Shown here one piece after another: positions 18,111 to 28,850 of a stretch of 41,044 nucleotides of DNA. Below the pieces are notes generated by a model, which saw nothing but the letters and a program-made list of their open reading frames with translations, did not search any database and was not told where the DNA came from. This DNA is from Gnetum montanum. Lineage: Eukaryota > Streptophyta > Gnetopsida > Gnetales > Gnetaceae. The number at the start of each line of letters is the position of its first letter. Position 1 is the first letter of the stretch. Where the stretch lies: positions 90,401 to 131,444 of the forward strand of contig MNCI01017670.1 of the NCBI GenBank assembly GCA_015680685.1, written 5' to 3'. A program made the translations under genes and the position numbers.

Positions 18111-20468
18111 AACTGAGAATTGAGGATTGGGAGCCCACGTGATATCGGGTTGTTACAGTTAAGTGGGAAATACCCTGGGCTTTGTTGGAGCGGTTGGTGG
18201 TGGAGCTATCGACGTAAGAGATGCGAATGGATTTGGAGGATAGTATGGGTATGGAGCATCTCCCAGAGGAGAAGGAGTCCTAAGATACTCCTGAACTTGG
18301 TAGTAATGTGGTGGGTTTATCTGACCCATAGAGTCATTTGGAGAAACTAGCTGCTGCACATAATAGCCATAAGGATCAGGTTGTCTATAAGGGTACTGTT
18401 GTCTCGGAGGTGGCATCCCCCATGACTGTGGGTATTGCCACTGCTGATGTTGCCCGATGGGTTGTGGTGGAGTTCCACTTGGATAGTACATTAACAATTG
18501 GTGGAACTGTCTTGGGTTACCTTGGGGATAAGGTAACCTTCGGGGTTTCTACCGTTGGTTAAGTCTCGGATTAAGTGCATACACCCCAGACTCTTGTAGA
18601 TGTGAGATGATTGGACAACATCCCTTAGGATGGTCATATTGGCAGATCTCACATCCACCGTCATCATCTTTGTTTGAGTCCACAACCTCATCAAAGATAG
18701 TAATTTTTCCCTTACCCTTGTTATGTGCAGGGCCTAAATCTTTCCACTTTTTCTTGTCTTTGTCACTACTTTGTTCCACCTTAGACTCTTCTACGATTTT
18801 TAGGACAGTTTTAAGTCTAGAGCCTAAGGAATCCCACAAATGATCCACCTTATTCAATACTTCTGTTGTTAGTTTTTGAATCGGTAAGGTTTTTCTATTC
18901 ACCAACTCTTTGAGTGGTGACTCATCCTCTTCATCACAAAATCTCACTCCCTTCTTCCGAAGGGAAGGATCACAGTTGTATTCTTCCGCACACTCTCTTT
19001 TTCGTAGCTCACCTTCTTCTTTGGCTACTTGCTCCAACAAGCAATGTATCTCATGGGCTCGAAGTTTTCATAATCTCCCTTGGGCATAAGTCCCAAGGGT
19101 TCTCCTAGTCTCATGCCTTAGCCCATCTACGATGTGGCGAAGTTGGTCCCATTGTGCGTAACCATGGCCCAGGCAACGATGTAACAATGCATAGTAGTGG
19201 TCCATGGTAGCATCCAAGGGTTCATGATTACCTTGCTTCCATCCTTGGATCTGCTTACGCAAGTTAGACACTCTGGAGTACATTTTATCCTTATCGTTAA
19301 AGAGTTCTAACATCGTACTCCACCTCCTGATGGTTTCCGGTTCTAGGGACCGATACCAACTCTCTGCTTCCTTGATGAGTGTCCTGGGAAACAACTTAAG
19401 TTTTTGCCACTCATTCTCTATGTTCTGCAAGGTGCAGGCATCATGGAATGCTTGTAAATGATTTTGCGGATTAACGTTGTGTCCCCCCTTAAAGCGTGGG
19501 ATATTGTTCATGTCTAAACGCTTGATCCGACTATCTCTTTGATGCCTTCTTGGTATTCTCACTGCCTCCGTTATATCCAGCATACTCTGGGTTGCAAGTA
19601 GGGGCTCATCATGATCATCTCTTTCATGACGTCTATGATGTCTACGTTGTTCCCTACTTTCCCTTTGTTCATGCCCTTGTCTTCTCTCTCGACTCTCTTG
19701 TCGAGGTCTCTCATTTTTCCTACCTCTATCCTTACTGTTATTCTCTTGATGGCTACGCCTAGATGTGGAAGGAGAGGGTGAGTGATGTGATGAAGGAGAA
19801 GAAGAAGGAGAACCATCGACATGATGATGCTTCTTACCTTCTCTTTGGTTGCTATGGCCCCAATCGTGATGATGATCTAAGTGCCCGTCCTTGTCATGTA
19901 TTGTTGTTTCCTCAGTGAATAGTTGGCATTCATGGGGATCAGAACTAGGGTTGAGTATCGTAGAGAGTAGGTTCTGATACCCCACCTCCTCACTATCATT
20001 AGGAGGGGGAACATCATTTGATAGAGAACCTGTTATAATGGGTTCATCATCTCCGATTTCACTTAGGATGTGCGGGACCCCTTTGCCCTTCAACAATGTG
20101 TGATGGCTCTCCTGCTGTGAGTCCCTAATACGTTGTGCTACTGTGGGATGATAATCCCTTGTGTCAAAGTCATCTATAATGTATTCAGCATAGAGTTATG
20201 TCATGCCAATTTGTGCAAGAGCACAAAGGAGCATGTTTGGGACTGACCGATCTGGGGGTAACACTATGTTACCTTGCAAATTTCTCCATCACAGCTATTG
20301 GTCTTGATGGAGGATAAAGGTAAATTCTAGTATGTACTCATCGGGATGAGTATATACCACTCGGTATTGTTGAGGAGTTGGCGGATTTTGGTTATGTGTT
20401 TTTGATTGCCAACTGTTTCTTGTATTATCCCTAGGTGGTGAATTGCTCTTGTTAGAAGAAGAAGACAT
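18111..20468 (-). pseudogene. gag: Element D gag, nearly full length
   Basis: The likely start is the minus-strand ATG at 20468-20466, 122 nt after the primer site, giving MSSSNKSNSPPRDNTRNSWQ; copy C starts the same way. A long open stretch (20096-19071) covers a histidine/serine/arginine-rich N-terminal part, then the capsid domain: RFKGGHNVNPQNHLQAFHDA, LKLFPRTLIKEAESWYRSLE, RRWSTMLELFND, HETRRTLGTYAQGRL. After one stop, 19040-18549 holds the coiled, acidic middle (LLEQVAKEEGELRKRE), then GGCEICQYDHPKGCC (CX2CX3HX3C knuckle), then a Pro/Gln/Tyr-rich tail (WQYPQSWGMPPPRQQYPYRQ). Three to five stops remain. It is the most complete gag in the window and the reference for B and C. Confidence 0.87.
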
Positions 20469-20589
20469 TGTGTCTTATTGGTGTGCTGATTAACCATTAT
20501 ATAATTTTTTGTTTAATTAACCCTAAGGTTCGTTTAAGCTCCAACGATGTGAGTGATCTCCTATGTTCTACTTAGCACACAAATACTTC

Positions 20590-20608
20590 GTCCCCGACAA
20601 CGACGCCA
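20590..20608 (-). other. Primer binding site of element D, tRNA-Asp type
   Basis: The minus strand reads TGGCGTCGTTGTCGGGGAC, 17 of 19 identical to the tRNA-Asp complement TGGCGCCGTTGCCGGGGAC. Both differences are C to T. It is one base inside the 5' LTR edge. Confidence 0.88.
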
Positions 20609-20609
20609 A

Positions 20610-21438
20610 TGATGAGTGGCGAGGTACCCCTACACTCAACCATACGAATACAAGCATAGCATGCACGATCCGGTTGAACTTCGCAGACTAAGTACCTACA
20701 CACCTCATGGAACACTTAGGGTTAATCATTCGTTGTCTTCCCAGACTTACTTGTAGTTGTCACGGTGTATGGTTAAGTAAGTCTGAGGTATGTGATTTTT
20801 ATAGTCTTTTTTTGTTTTATCTCCTATGCTATTGACGTGAAGGGTTGAAGAGACTAATTCACTAACTCTAATTAACTAAGTAAGCCTGAATTAACCTAGT
20901 GTCAGCATCCGCTCCCACTTACCGTACACACCCTGAACCGATGCAACCTTGGCTACCAAACGCTAATCGTTGCTGGGATCACCAAGCGTAATGCATGTGC
21001 TCGAAGTGGTTGTATTGAGGCACTTAACTAGGAGAGAAGGGTTGAGAGAGATTTAATAACTAATAAAGCATTAAATGACAAAGAATAAATAACAGTAAAT
21101 AAAATTCCTATTTAGCCTATTCCATGCACTACAAGGTTTATCCAAGAAGTTCTTCTTTATTGCCGTACACAAACTTGTGTTCAAGTACAATATCTGCTTG
21201 AATAAAGATCCGTTCACTTTGGAGTTCCTACTGCGGGCACATGGAAATTAATCTATCTCTGGAGGGGAAAAACTGCCAGAGTTTCACTACGGTCTAAGCC
21301 TAGGATGGGAAACAAGGGAGAGCCGCCTCTTATTTATAGATATGACGGCGCACCGCGATATCGTGTACGCAATATCGCGAGGGATGCGATATCGTGATGG
21401 CTGCGATATCGTAGCCCATGTGATAGTACATCCCATCA
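20610..21438 (-). repeat. 5' LTR of element D (829 bp)
   Basis: Bounded by TGATGAGTGGCGAGG (20610) and CATCCCATCA (21438). TATA box CTATAAATA on the minus strand at 21331-21339. The palindrome array at about 21350-21432 is shorter than in the 3' LTR (7325-7515). Otherwise closely similar to 6594-7459. Confidence 0.9.
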
Positions 21439-21727
21439 ACTTTCATACCACTTACAACTCTTTTAAGTAATAGATTTATCTTATTTGTAATTGCATGAGC
21501 ATATTAGACTAAGATATTTATAAAATGAGACTATGTCCATGTGTTCATTTCTTACAATGAATTTGTATATTTTATGGTGTGCTATAAATCACGATTTTAG
21601 TTTTTTTGGACATTAACATTCATTTTTAAATGCTCACAAAATTCATTAAATGTATTAAGCATTAGTTGTATTTTTGTTGAATTTTTGAATTTAAAATTAA
21701 AATATCTTACATGACTATTTCTATTGG
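21439..21727. other. Unassigned AT-rich spacer between elements D and C
   Basis: 289 bp with no ORF or repeat recognised. It is the original host sequence between two insertions. Confidence 0.6.
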
Positions 21728-22534
21728 TGATGAGCCGCGATATCGCGTACGCAATATCATGTCTGCCCCTGTGATATTGCATACACGATATCATAGCTCG
21801 TCACAATGCCTATAAATAAGAGGTAGCTTTCCATGTTTTAGGCATCTAGATTTAGTCCCTTAGCTAAACTATAGCAGTTTTACCATTCCAGAGTTAGAAT
21901 AATTTCCATGTGCCCATAGTAGGAGTCTCAAAGTAAACGGATCTTTATTCAAGAAAATTGTACCTGAGCACACATTTGTGTACGACAATAAAGACAAACT
22001 TTTTGATAAACCTTGTAGCATGTGGACTAAGCTAAATAGGATTTAATTATTGTTAAATGTTTAAATTCTTTCCTAGATAATTAATCTCTCTCAACCCTTG
22101 ACTCTCCTAGTTAAGTGCATTTAGTACAACCGCTTCGAGCACATGTGTAATGCTTGGTAACCCAGTAACAAGTAGCGTTTGGTAATCCCAGTAGCGTTGC
22201 ATTGGTTCAGGGTGTGTGCGGAAAGTGGGAACAGATACTGATGCTAGGATAATTAGAACTTAGTTAGTGAATAGTTAATGAAAGTTAGTCATTTAGTTCT
22301 CTTCACCTTCCCCTATTAGCATAGGCGTTAAAAAGATAAAAGTTATAAAAATCACATATCTCAAACTTACTTAATCATACAACTGTGACAATACAAGTTT
22401 GGGAGGACAAAAATTGATTAACCTTAAGTGTTCCATTAAGGCACGTAAGCACTTAGTCCTTGGAGTTCGATCGGATCACGCGTGAGACACTCGTATTCGT
22501 ATGGTTGAGTGTAGGGGTACCTCGCCACTCATCA
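21728..22534 (+). repeat. 5' LTR of element C (807 bp)
   Basis: TGATGAGCCGCGATATCGCG to CTCGCCACTCATCA. Only about three GATATC-type cores precede CTATAAATA at 21809-21817. Very similar to the 3' LTR at 27485-28281. Confidence 0.92.
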
Positions 22535-22535
22535 T

Positions 22536-22554
22536 TGGTGCTTTTGCTGGGGAC
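22536..22554 (+). other. Primer binding site of element C, decayed tRNA-Asp type
   Basis: TGGTGCTTTTGCTGGGGAC matches the tRNA-Asp complement at 15 of 19 positions. Three of the four differences are C to T, the fourth is G to T. Confidence 0.8.
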
Positions 22555-22681
22555 TTAGTTTTTTGTGCGCTACATAGAACATAGGAAATCATCCATATCG
22601 TTGGGAGCTAGAATGAACCCTTAGGGTTGATCAAAGAAAAAAAATAAGATAACAGTAAATAGTACATCAAACAAGACAAAA

Positions 22682-24836
22682 ATGTCTTCTTTCTCACACC
22701 AAAGTACTTTACCACCTAGGAACAACACAAGAGACAGTCGGCGGCATAACACACATAACCAAGAATCGCCAGTTCCTCAACAATTCCATGTGGTATATAT
22801 TCATCACGATGAATATGTACCTAACTTTACTTTTATTCTCCATCAAGATGAACAACTATGTTGGAGAGACTTGGAGGGTAACATAGTGTTGCCTCTAGAC
22901 TGAGCAGTCCCCAACATGCTCCTTCGTGCTCTTGCATGAATAGGCATGTCACAATTGTACATAGAGTACGTTGCATGTGATTATGACACAAGGGGCTACC
23001 ATCCCATAGAAGTGCAATGTCAATGGAACTTGCAGCAGGAGAGTTATCACACATCTTTGAAGGGCAAAGGACCCCATAACACTCCACCCGTCTTAAGTGA
23101 AATTGAGGGTGGTGAACCTATCTCAATAGGTTCTCCACAAAATGATGTTCCCCCTCCTAACGATGGTGAGGAGATGGTGTATTAGAACCTTCACTCCATG
23201 ATTCACAACCCTAGTTCTGATCCCCACGAACACCAAGTGTCCAACGAGGGAACACAGACACATGATAAGGACGAGCATTCTGATCGTCATCACGATTGGG
23301 GCAGGGACCACCGAAGAGAAGGTAGGAAACATCATCATGACGATGGTTCTCCTTCTTCTTCACCTTCATTGTCACATTCACCCTCTCCTTCAGTATCAGG
23401 ATGCAGTCATAAGGAACCTAACTATGAGGATAAAGGTAAGTAAAGTGAGAAACCTTGACGAGAGAGTCGGGAATGAGGACGAGGACATTCTAGAGAATCA
23501 CGCCATGGAATAAGCGAGAGTAGGGAATCGTGTAGACATCACAGATGATATGAAAGAAATGACAACGAAGAACCCCTACTTGCAACCCGAAGCATGTTAG
23601 ACATCACGGAGGCCGTTAGAATTCCTACAAGGCACCAAAAAGATAGCAGGATCAAGAGGTTAGACATGAATAATATCCCATGATTTTAGGGGGGGTACAG
23701 TGCTGATCCTCAGAACTAGTTACAAGCATTTCATGATGCACTTGCCTTGCAGAATATTGAGAACGAATGAAAAAAATTAAAGTTGTTCCCAAGGACACTA
23801 GTAAAGGAAGCCGAAAGCTAGTACTGGTCCTTAGAACCGGAATCCATTCGAAGGTGGAGTACGATGCTAGAATTGTTTAATGATAAGTATCAAGTGTACT
23901 CTCGAGTGTCCAACCTGTGAAAGAAAATCCAAGGATGGAAGTAGGGAAGTCATGAACCCTTGGATGCTGCCATGGGTCGATATTATGCATTGCTACATCA
24001 TTGCCCGGGCCATGGTTACTCACAGCAGGATCAATTACGCCATCTCATAGATGGACTTAGGCATGAAACCAGGAGAACCCTTGGAACGTATGCCCAAGGG
24101 AGATTATTAGAGCTTAGGTCCCATCAAGTCCATAGATTGTTGGAACAAGTAGCTAAGGAAGAAGGAGAGCTACGTAAGAGAGAAAGTGTAGAAGAGTACA
24201 ACCACGATCCTTCCCTCTGAAAAGGAGAGTGAGATTCTATGAGGAGGAGGAAGAGTCACCACTCGAAGAGATGGTGAATAGGAAAACCTTGCTACTCCAA
24301 AAATTAACAACAGAAGTGTTGGCAAAGGTAGACCAAATGTGGGACTCCTTAGATAGTAGATTTGAAACCGTTCTCAAAATCGTAGAGGAGTCTAAGGAGC
24401 GAGGTAGTGACTATGATAAAAAGAAAAAGAGGGATTTGGACCATGCACGTAACAAAGGTAAGGGTAAAATGGCTATCATCGAAGAAGTTGTGGATTCTAA
24501 TACAGACAGTGATGGTGGATGTGAGATATGCCAATATGACCATCCTAAGGGATGTTGNAATATCCTTACCGGTAACCAGATCCATATGGCTATTATGTGC
24601 AGCAGCTAATCTCTCCATGTGACTCTATTGGTCATGTGACACCACAACGTCACTACCAAGCTCAGGAGTATTATAGGACTCCTTCTCTTGGAAGAGACAC
24701 ACCACATACATACCATCCTTTAGCTCCATCTGCAACTCTCACACTGATAGCTCCATTACCACCCGCTCCAGCAATGCAAGGGGAACTCCCCACTCAACCA
24801 CAGCAATGCAATGCTATGAGAGCTGTAAACCTTTAA
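22682..24836 (+). pseudogene. gag: Element C gag, with stops and a join
   Basis: Starts at ATG 22682 (MSSFSHQSTLPPRNNTRDSR), matching D's gag start. Then FHVVYIHHDEYVPNFTFILH, a stop after LPLD, GSPQNDVPPPNDGEE, a histidine/serine-rich stretch (RREGRKHHHDDGSPSSSPS), several stops and shifts, the capsid part (RRWSTMLELF-like; LIDGLRHETRRTLGTYAQGR; LLEQVAKEEGELRKRESVEE), ESPLEEMVNRKTLLLQKLTT and the knuckle start CEICQYDHPKGC. A single n at 24558 then skips about 150 bp relative to D, and the Pro-rich tail continues (QLISPCDSIGHVTPQRHYQA) to about 24836. It encodes the particle protein; it is not translatable as one chain. Confidence 0.85.
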
Positions 24837-25000
24837 CCCACTGTTGGTTTGACAATTGTACAAAGAGAAGATCTTTCTTCAGAACCAACAGTCCAACCAA
24901 GCTCTCACAACCACAAGCGATTGAGCCTCTGAATGCTCCTCCATTAAATAAGGCTTCAGAGCTCCCTTTAAATTAAAAATAGAGCTCAACGCACACAGTT

Positions 25001-25537
25001 ATGTTAACACATGCCATCACTGACTGGATCAAGGAGGGCCACCTTCCTAGGAAATTCTTTGATCTTGGAAGTCCTTTAATTTATCTCCAAGTTGTTGGGA
25101 ATCAACCAGGTAAAGCTCTTCTGGACTCAGGTTCCGGAGTCAACTTAATATCACAAGAGATGTATAAAGGCTGGAACCTGCCTCCACTAAAGAAGAGCAA
25201 TATTCGCTTAGAGCTAGCTGACTAGTCCATCACTGTTCCCTTGGGACTGTTGGAGGACATCATTACCATTGTGTGTGGTTGGTCATACTTAGCTGATTTC
25301 CTAGTGATACAAGTAAACAATGACAAATGGGACTTCCCAATAATAATGGGAAGAGCATGGCTAAGTACTATAGATGCACGCCTAGGAATCTGTGATCTTT
25401 CCCTAGAAATATCTAAGAAGAACACTTTTGGAAAGATTGAGAAGAAGAAAGTTCCATGTATCACATATAGTGACACAGGGTGCCATTACATACAGGAATG
25501 TTCAACATTGCCTGCATGCAACCAGTGTGCCCAATAA
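25001..25537 (+). pseudogene. pol: Element C aspartic protease, active-site DSG retained
   Basis: MLTHAITDWIKEGHLPRKFF, QPGKALLDSGSGVNLISQEM (the DSG catalytic triplet is intact, unlike B and D), LPPLKKSNIRLELAD and TAG, VPLGLLEDIITIVCGWSYLA, FPIIMGRAWLSTIDARLGI, LSLEISKKNTFGKIEKKKV, then the cysteine motif CNQCAQ and a stop. The in-frame TAG is at the same codon as in B, where D has CAG. Apart from that stop the retropepsin domain looks sound. Confidence 0.85.
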
Positions 25538-25862
25538 ATTAACATACACAAGTGCCTGTATGTAGCAACCACACAATAAGAAAACACCCAGTGGTTGATA
25601 CTTGATTAGGAGAGAAACTCACCAACATGCATGGAACTAACTAGGGGAACAACCTGCACCCATGTCGAAAGCATAGATGCATTGAAGCAAGAGTATCGCC
25701 AACTTCCAACCCTTAACCTGAAAACATCAATAGATGGAAGCTGGAAATTCTTACAAAATTCAAACAAATGCTTCGATTGGAGAATACTAGTTAATGTGCA
25801 ACAGACCAAACCTTATCATGAATCTAGAATGGTCAATGCACATAATACCTCTGAGAGAGGAT
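25538..25862 (+). pseudogene. pol: Element C protease-RT linker fused to the pol terminus; deletion junction
   Basis: MELTRGTTCTHVESIDALKQ matches the linker upstream of D's RT (16250 onward). At about 25785 NSNKCFDWR is followed directly by ILVNVQQTKPYHESR, the last residues of integrase, then a TGA near 25861. Everything from the RT to the integrase core is therefore removed. The breakpoint differs from B's. Confidence 0.78.
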
Positions 25863-27484
25863 GACCTCGCTCATTATTTCAGATATCCTCCTTTCAACTT
25901 AGTCATGGGGGAGATGGCCACCTATGNAGGGTATTTCTCAAACTAAGGACTTAAGGATTGAAAAGGGTGAGACTTCAAGGGAACTTGATGCATTTGTGCT
26001 GGCCATTCTCTTGGGTGCTTGGATGTTTTCTTCTTGAGTCTTCTGTACCATTCCGACGCTGCTCCATTATTGGGAAGCTGAGCTAATAAAAATAATAAGT
26101 CTTTGCATGGTGTGGTTCTCACGCAAAAGACAAAAAAAATAGTGAGAATTCAAAGCACACCCCTTAGATGAAATAATCATCTAGGCTACAAGCACTGGTT
26201 ATGGAACTAAATAAACATGTTCCCTCTAACTAAGGCCCCTTCTTGCTCCCTACTTTCTCCTTTCTTGTTTCGTCAGAATGATGGTGACTCTTTGGTGGAA
26301 GCATTCTTGTTACTTCAAGTGGATGGATGAGCCAAATGTATTAATGTGAAGTCACTGGATGTGGATTGTTTGAGGCAGATTTGGAATGAGATCTACTAAG
26401 TCACATTAACCATTAATACACAAGGGGCTATACATCANGGATTTGGAATGAGATCTACTAAGTCACATTAACCATTAATACACAAGGGGCTATACATCAC
26501 CTTGTTCTTGAGACTCCATTCCATTCTCTTCTCTCCATCCTTCTTTCTCTATCTTTCACCTCATTACCGGTTGTATCAGTAATCTATATTTTGGTTGATG
26601 CATTGTTTTCCTTTTGGTAAATTCTTGTGGTTAAGACTTTAACTCTTGCTTCCAAATGATATTTCTAGAGCCTACGGACTCCTTGAATGTGGGATTATTA
26701 GGGCATTAATGGCATGAGCCTGCTTTGGGTAGGACCCACTGGCATTCCTATTTGGTGCATCCGTTAATTTCTTTCCCTTAAACATTTCCGCAATCACCAT
26801 TTATTTTGTTCATCTCCATCTTTGACATCCATTTTATTGGCGTTTCCATTGTTTCTTTTTCTCCATCTTTCTTATTCCTTACCTCTTTCCATTCTCTCGC
26901 TACCGGAGGTTTGCTCTCAGTCATGGGGATCCTGGTCCAATTTTTTCGATTTTTTCTTAACCCCTACACCTTGGGTAATCACCAGTATTATATCTCTAGA
27001 TTCGCATCAACCATACCACAACTCAGCCAATGGACCTTACACTAAGGCAAGGTATAAACTACATTGTGATTCATTTACCCTTGCTAATATAAGACTGTGT
27101 TGTGTGTGCAGATGGCAATCATACACCAATGGATTGGATCTGGAGGGAACACTTGGAATGGACTGGTGCTGAAGCAGTTATGCAAGGAACAAGATTGATG
27201 ACGAGCTTATGGACGAACAACGAAAGGGGTAATCTTGGCATCGACAGCAACCGACTTCTTCTTTTCTCTCTCTCTTCTCTCTCAGCTACCAAATAAGGCT
27301 GGATGTTAAATGTGTCTAGTGTTTACTCTTGTTGTCATGAACACTAATTTTGTCATGTATTGTAATGATGATCCGTGCACATGTCACCCCATTTACCATT
27401 AGTGTCATTCAAGTCAATAATCCCATACCTTCCTAGTATTTTGTAAGGAACTCGAGGACGAGTTTTCATTCAGTCATGGGGGTA
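25863..27484 (+). other. Element C 3' non-coding region
   Basis: Shares blocks with B and E. Purine tracts at about 25900-25911, 26918-26928 and 27471-27482. Two joins (25927, 26438); the second is flanked by an exact 60-nt direct repeat. No recognisable protein. Confidence 0.75.
26378..26499 (+). repeat. Exact 60-nt direct repeat around a single n (26438)
   Basis: GATTTGGAATGAGATCTACT...CTATACATCA occurs at 26378-26437 and 26440-26499 without a mismatch. B has it once, so this is almost certainly an unmerged contig overlap. Confidence 0.92.
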
Positions 27485-28281
27485 TGATGAGCTGCGATAT
27501 CGCGTCCGCCCCTGCGATATCGCATATGTGATATCACAGCCCACTGCAATGCCTATAAATAAGAGGTGGCTTTCCATGTTTTAGGCATCTAGATTTAGTC
27601 CCTTAGCCAAACTATAGCAGTTTTACCATTCCAGAGTTAGAATAATTTCCATGTGCTCGCAGTAGGAGTCTCAAAGTGAATGGATCTTTATTCAAGCAAA
27701 TTGTACCTGAGCACACATTTGTGTACGACAATAAAGATGAACTTTCTGATAAACCTTGCAGCATGTGGATTAAGCTAAATAGGATTTAATTATTGTTAAA
27801 TGTTTAAATGCTTTCCTAGATAATTAATCTCTCTCAACCCTTGACTCTCCTAGTTAAGTGCATTCAGTACGACCGCTTCGAGCACATGTGTAATGCTTGG
27901 TAACCCAGTAACGAGTAGCATTTGGTAATCCCAGTAGCGTTGCACTGGTTCAGGGTGTGTGCAGAAAGTGGGAACAGATACTGATGCTAAGATAATTAGA
28001 ACTTAGTTAGTAAATAGTTAATGTAAGTTAGTCATTTAGTTCTCTTCACCTTCCCCTATTAGCATAGGCGTTAAAAAGATAAAAGTTATAAAAATCACAT
28101 ACCTCAAACTTACTTAACCATACAATCGTGACAATACAAGTAAGTTTGGGAGAACAACGATTGATTAACCTTAAGTGTTCCATTAAGGCGCGTAAGCACT
28201 TAGTCCTTGGAGTTTGACCGGATCGTGCATGAGACACTCGTATTCGTATGGTTGAGTGTAGGGGTACCTCGCCACTCATCA
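27485..28281 (+). repeat. 3' LTR of element C (797 bp)
   Basis: TGATGAGCTGCGATATCGCG to CGCCACTCATCA; TATA box CTATAAATA at 27553-27561 with about two GATATC cores before it. Differs from the 5' LTR at scattered sites only. Confidence 0.92.
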
Positions 28282-28850
28282 ACTGGTAATTACAAATTAA
28301 ATTAATATTTTGTGCATTCGCTCTTCCAATTCATTAGCAAGCTTTACTTAAAATTCTCATCATCTTAAAATTGAAAGTGTAATGCACATGATAAATAATA
28401 TGTCTTTGTGTTATGAATAGGTGACAAAATTGATATGGTTCATGTAGTTTACCTACTCTCTAGGGCATATTGCATGTTTCCACAATTGCGCCTTCTAAAA
28501 TTTTTGTTGCATGATTGTTGTATGCACTATTTATCACAATCTTTCACACAATGCATGCACAATGGCTTCATGTATGTATGCTATGAGTTACATGTATTTT
28601 TTTTTTTACCTATTTGAGATAATATTATAACGTTAGAACACAATACTTGTATGATTTGTTTTTATGACATCGTTGGTACTTTGGTCAATTTGTAGAATTT
28701 ATCTTTATTTTTCATGAAAATGTAATATTTGATCTTAAGACTTATCCTAATAAAGTTTCATTTTATTCGCTATTCCGCTTCATTAATAAAAAATAAATTA
28801 AAGATAAAAAAAGACGAAATCCTTGTTTGAGACCAACAATATTAACTTTA
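28282..28850. other. AT-rich intergenic stretch, nothing recognised
   Basis: Short frames only (e.g. 28435-28617) with no similarity I recognise. Confidence 0.5.

Larger units (their letters stand above)
6594..21438 (-). mobile_element. Gypsy element D (Ty3/gypsy, Athila/Tat-like), minus strand, hosting element B
   Basis: The 5' LTR is 20610-21438 and the 3' LTR is 6594-7518, both with the TGATG...CATCA ends of this family. Descending order is tRNA-Asp primer site, gag, protease, (inverted) RT, RNase H, integrase, long 3' non-coding region. B (8251-13782) splits the 3' region; joining 8250 to 13783 restores one continuous sequence that matches B's own 3' region. Flanking 5-mers AGTTT (6589-6593) and ACTTT (21439-21443) match at 4 of 5, consistent with an aged target-site duplication. 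The FMDD RT box, tRNA-Asp primer site and lack of a chromodomain point to Athila/Tat rather than chromoviruses; that lineage call is inference. Confidence 0.85.
21728..28281 (+). mobile_element. Gypsy element C, plus strand, second LTR subfamily, pol deleted
   Basis: LTRs at 21728-22534 and 27485-28281 both start TGATGAGC and end CGCCACTCATCA. Flanking 5-mers ATTGG (21723-21727) and ACTGG (28282-28286) match at 4 of 5. The order is primer site, gag, protease, short linker, last residues of pol, 3' region. RT, RNase H and integrase core are absent. The LTRs differ from B/D/E by a short palindrome array and many substitutions, so C belongs to a sister subfamily. Internal joins at 24558, 25927 and 26438. 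Confidence 0.9.

Noticed and set aside
19571-19822. Overlapping frames inside gag of D (both strands)
   Set aside because: Shadows of the gag frame, which has family support.
28435-28617. 60-codon frame in AT-rich spacer
   Set aside because: Cys/Tyr/Phe-rich chance frame without similarity.
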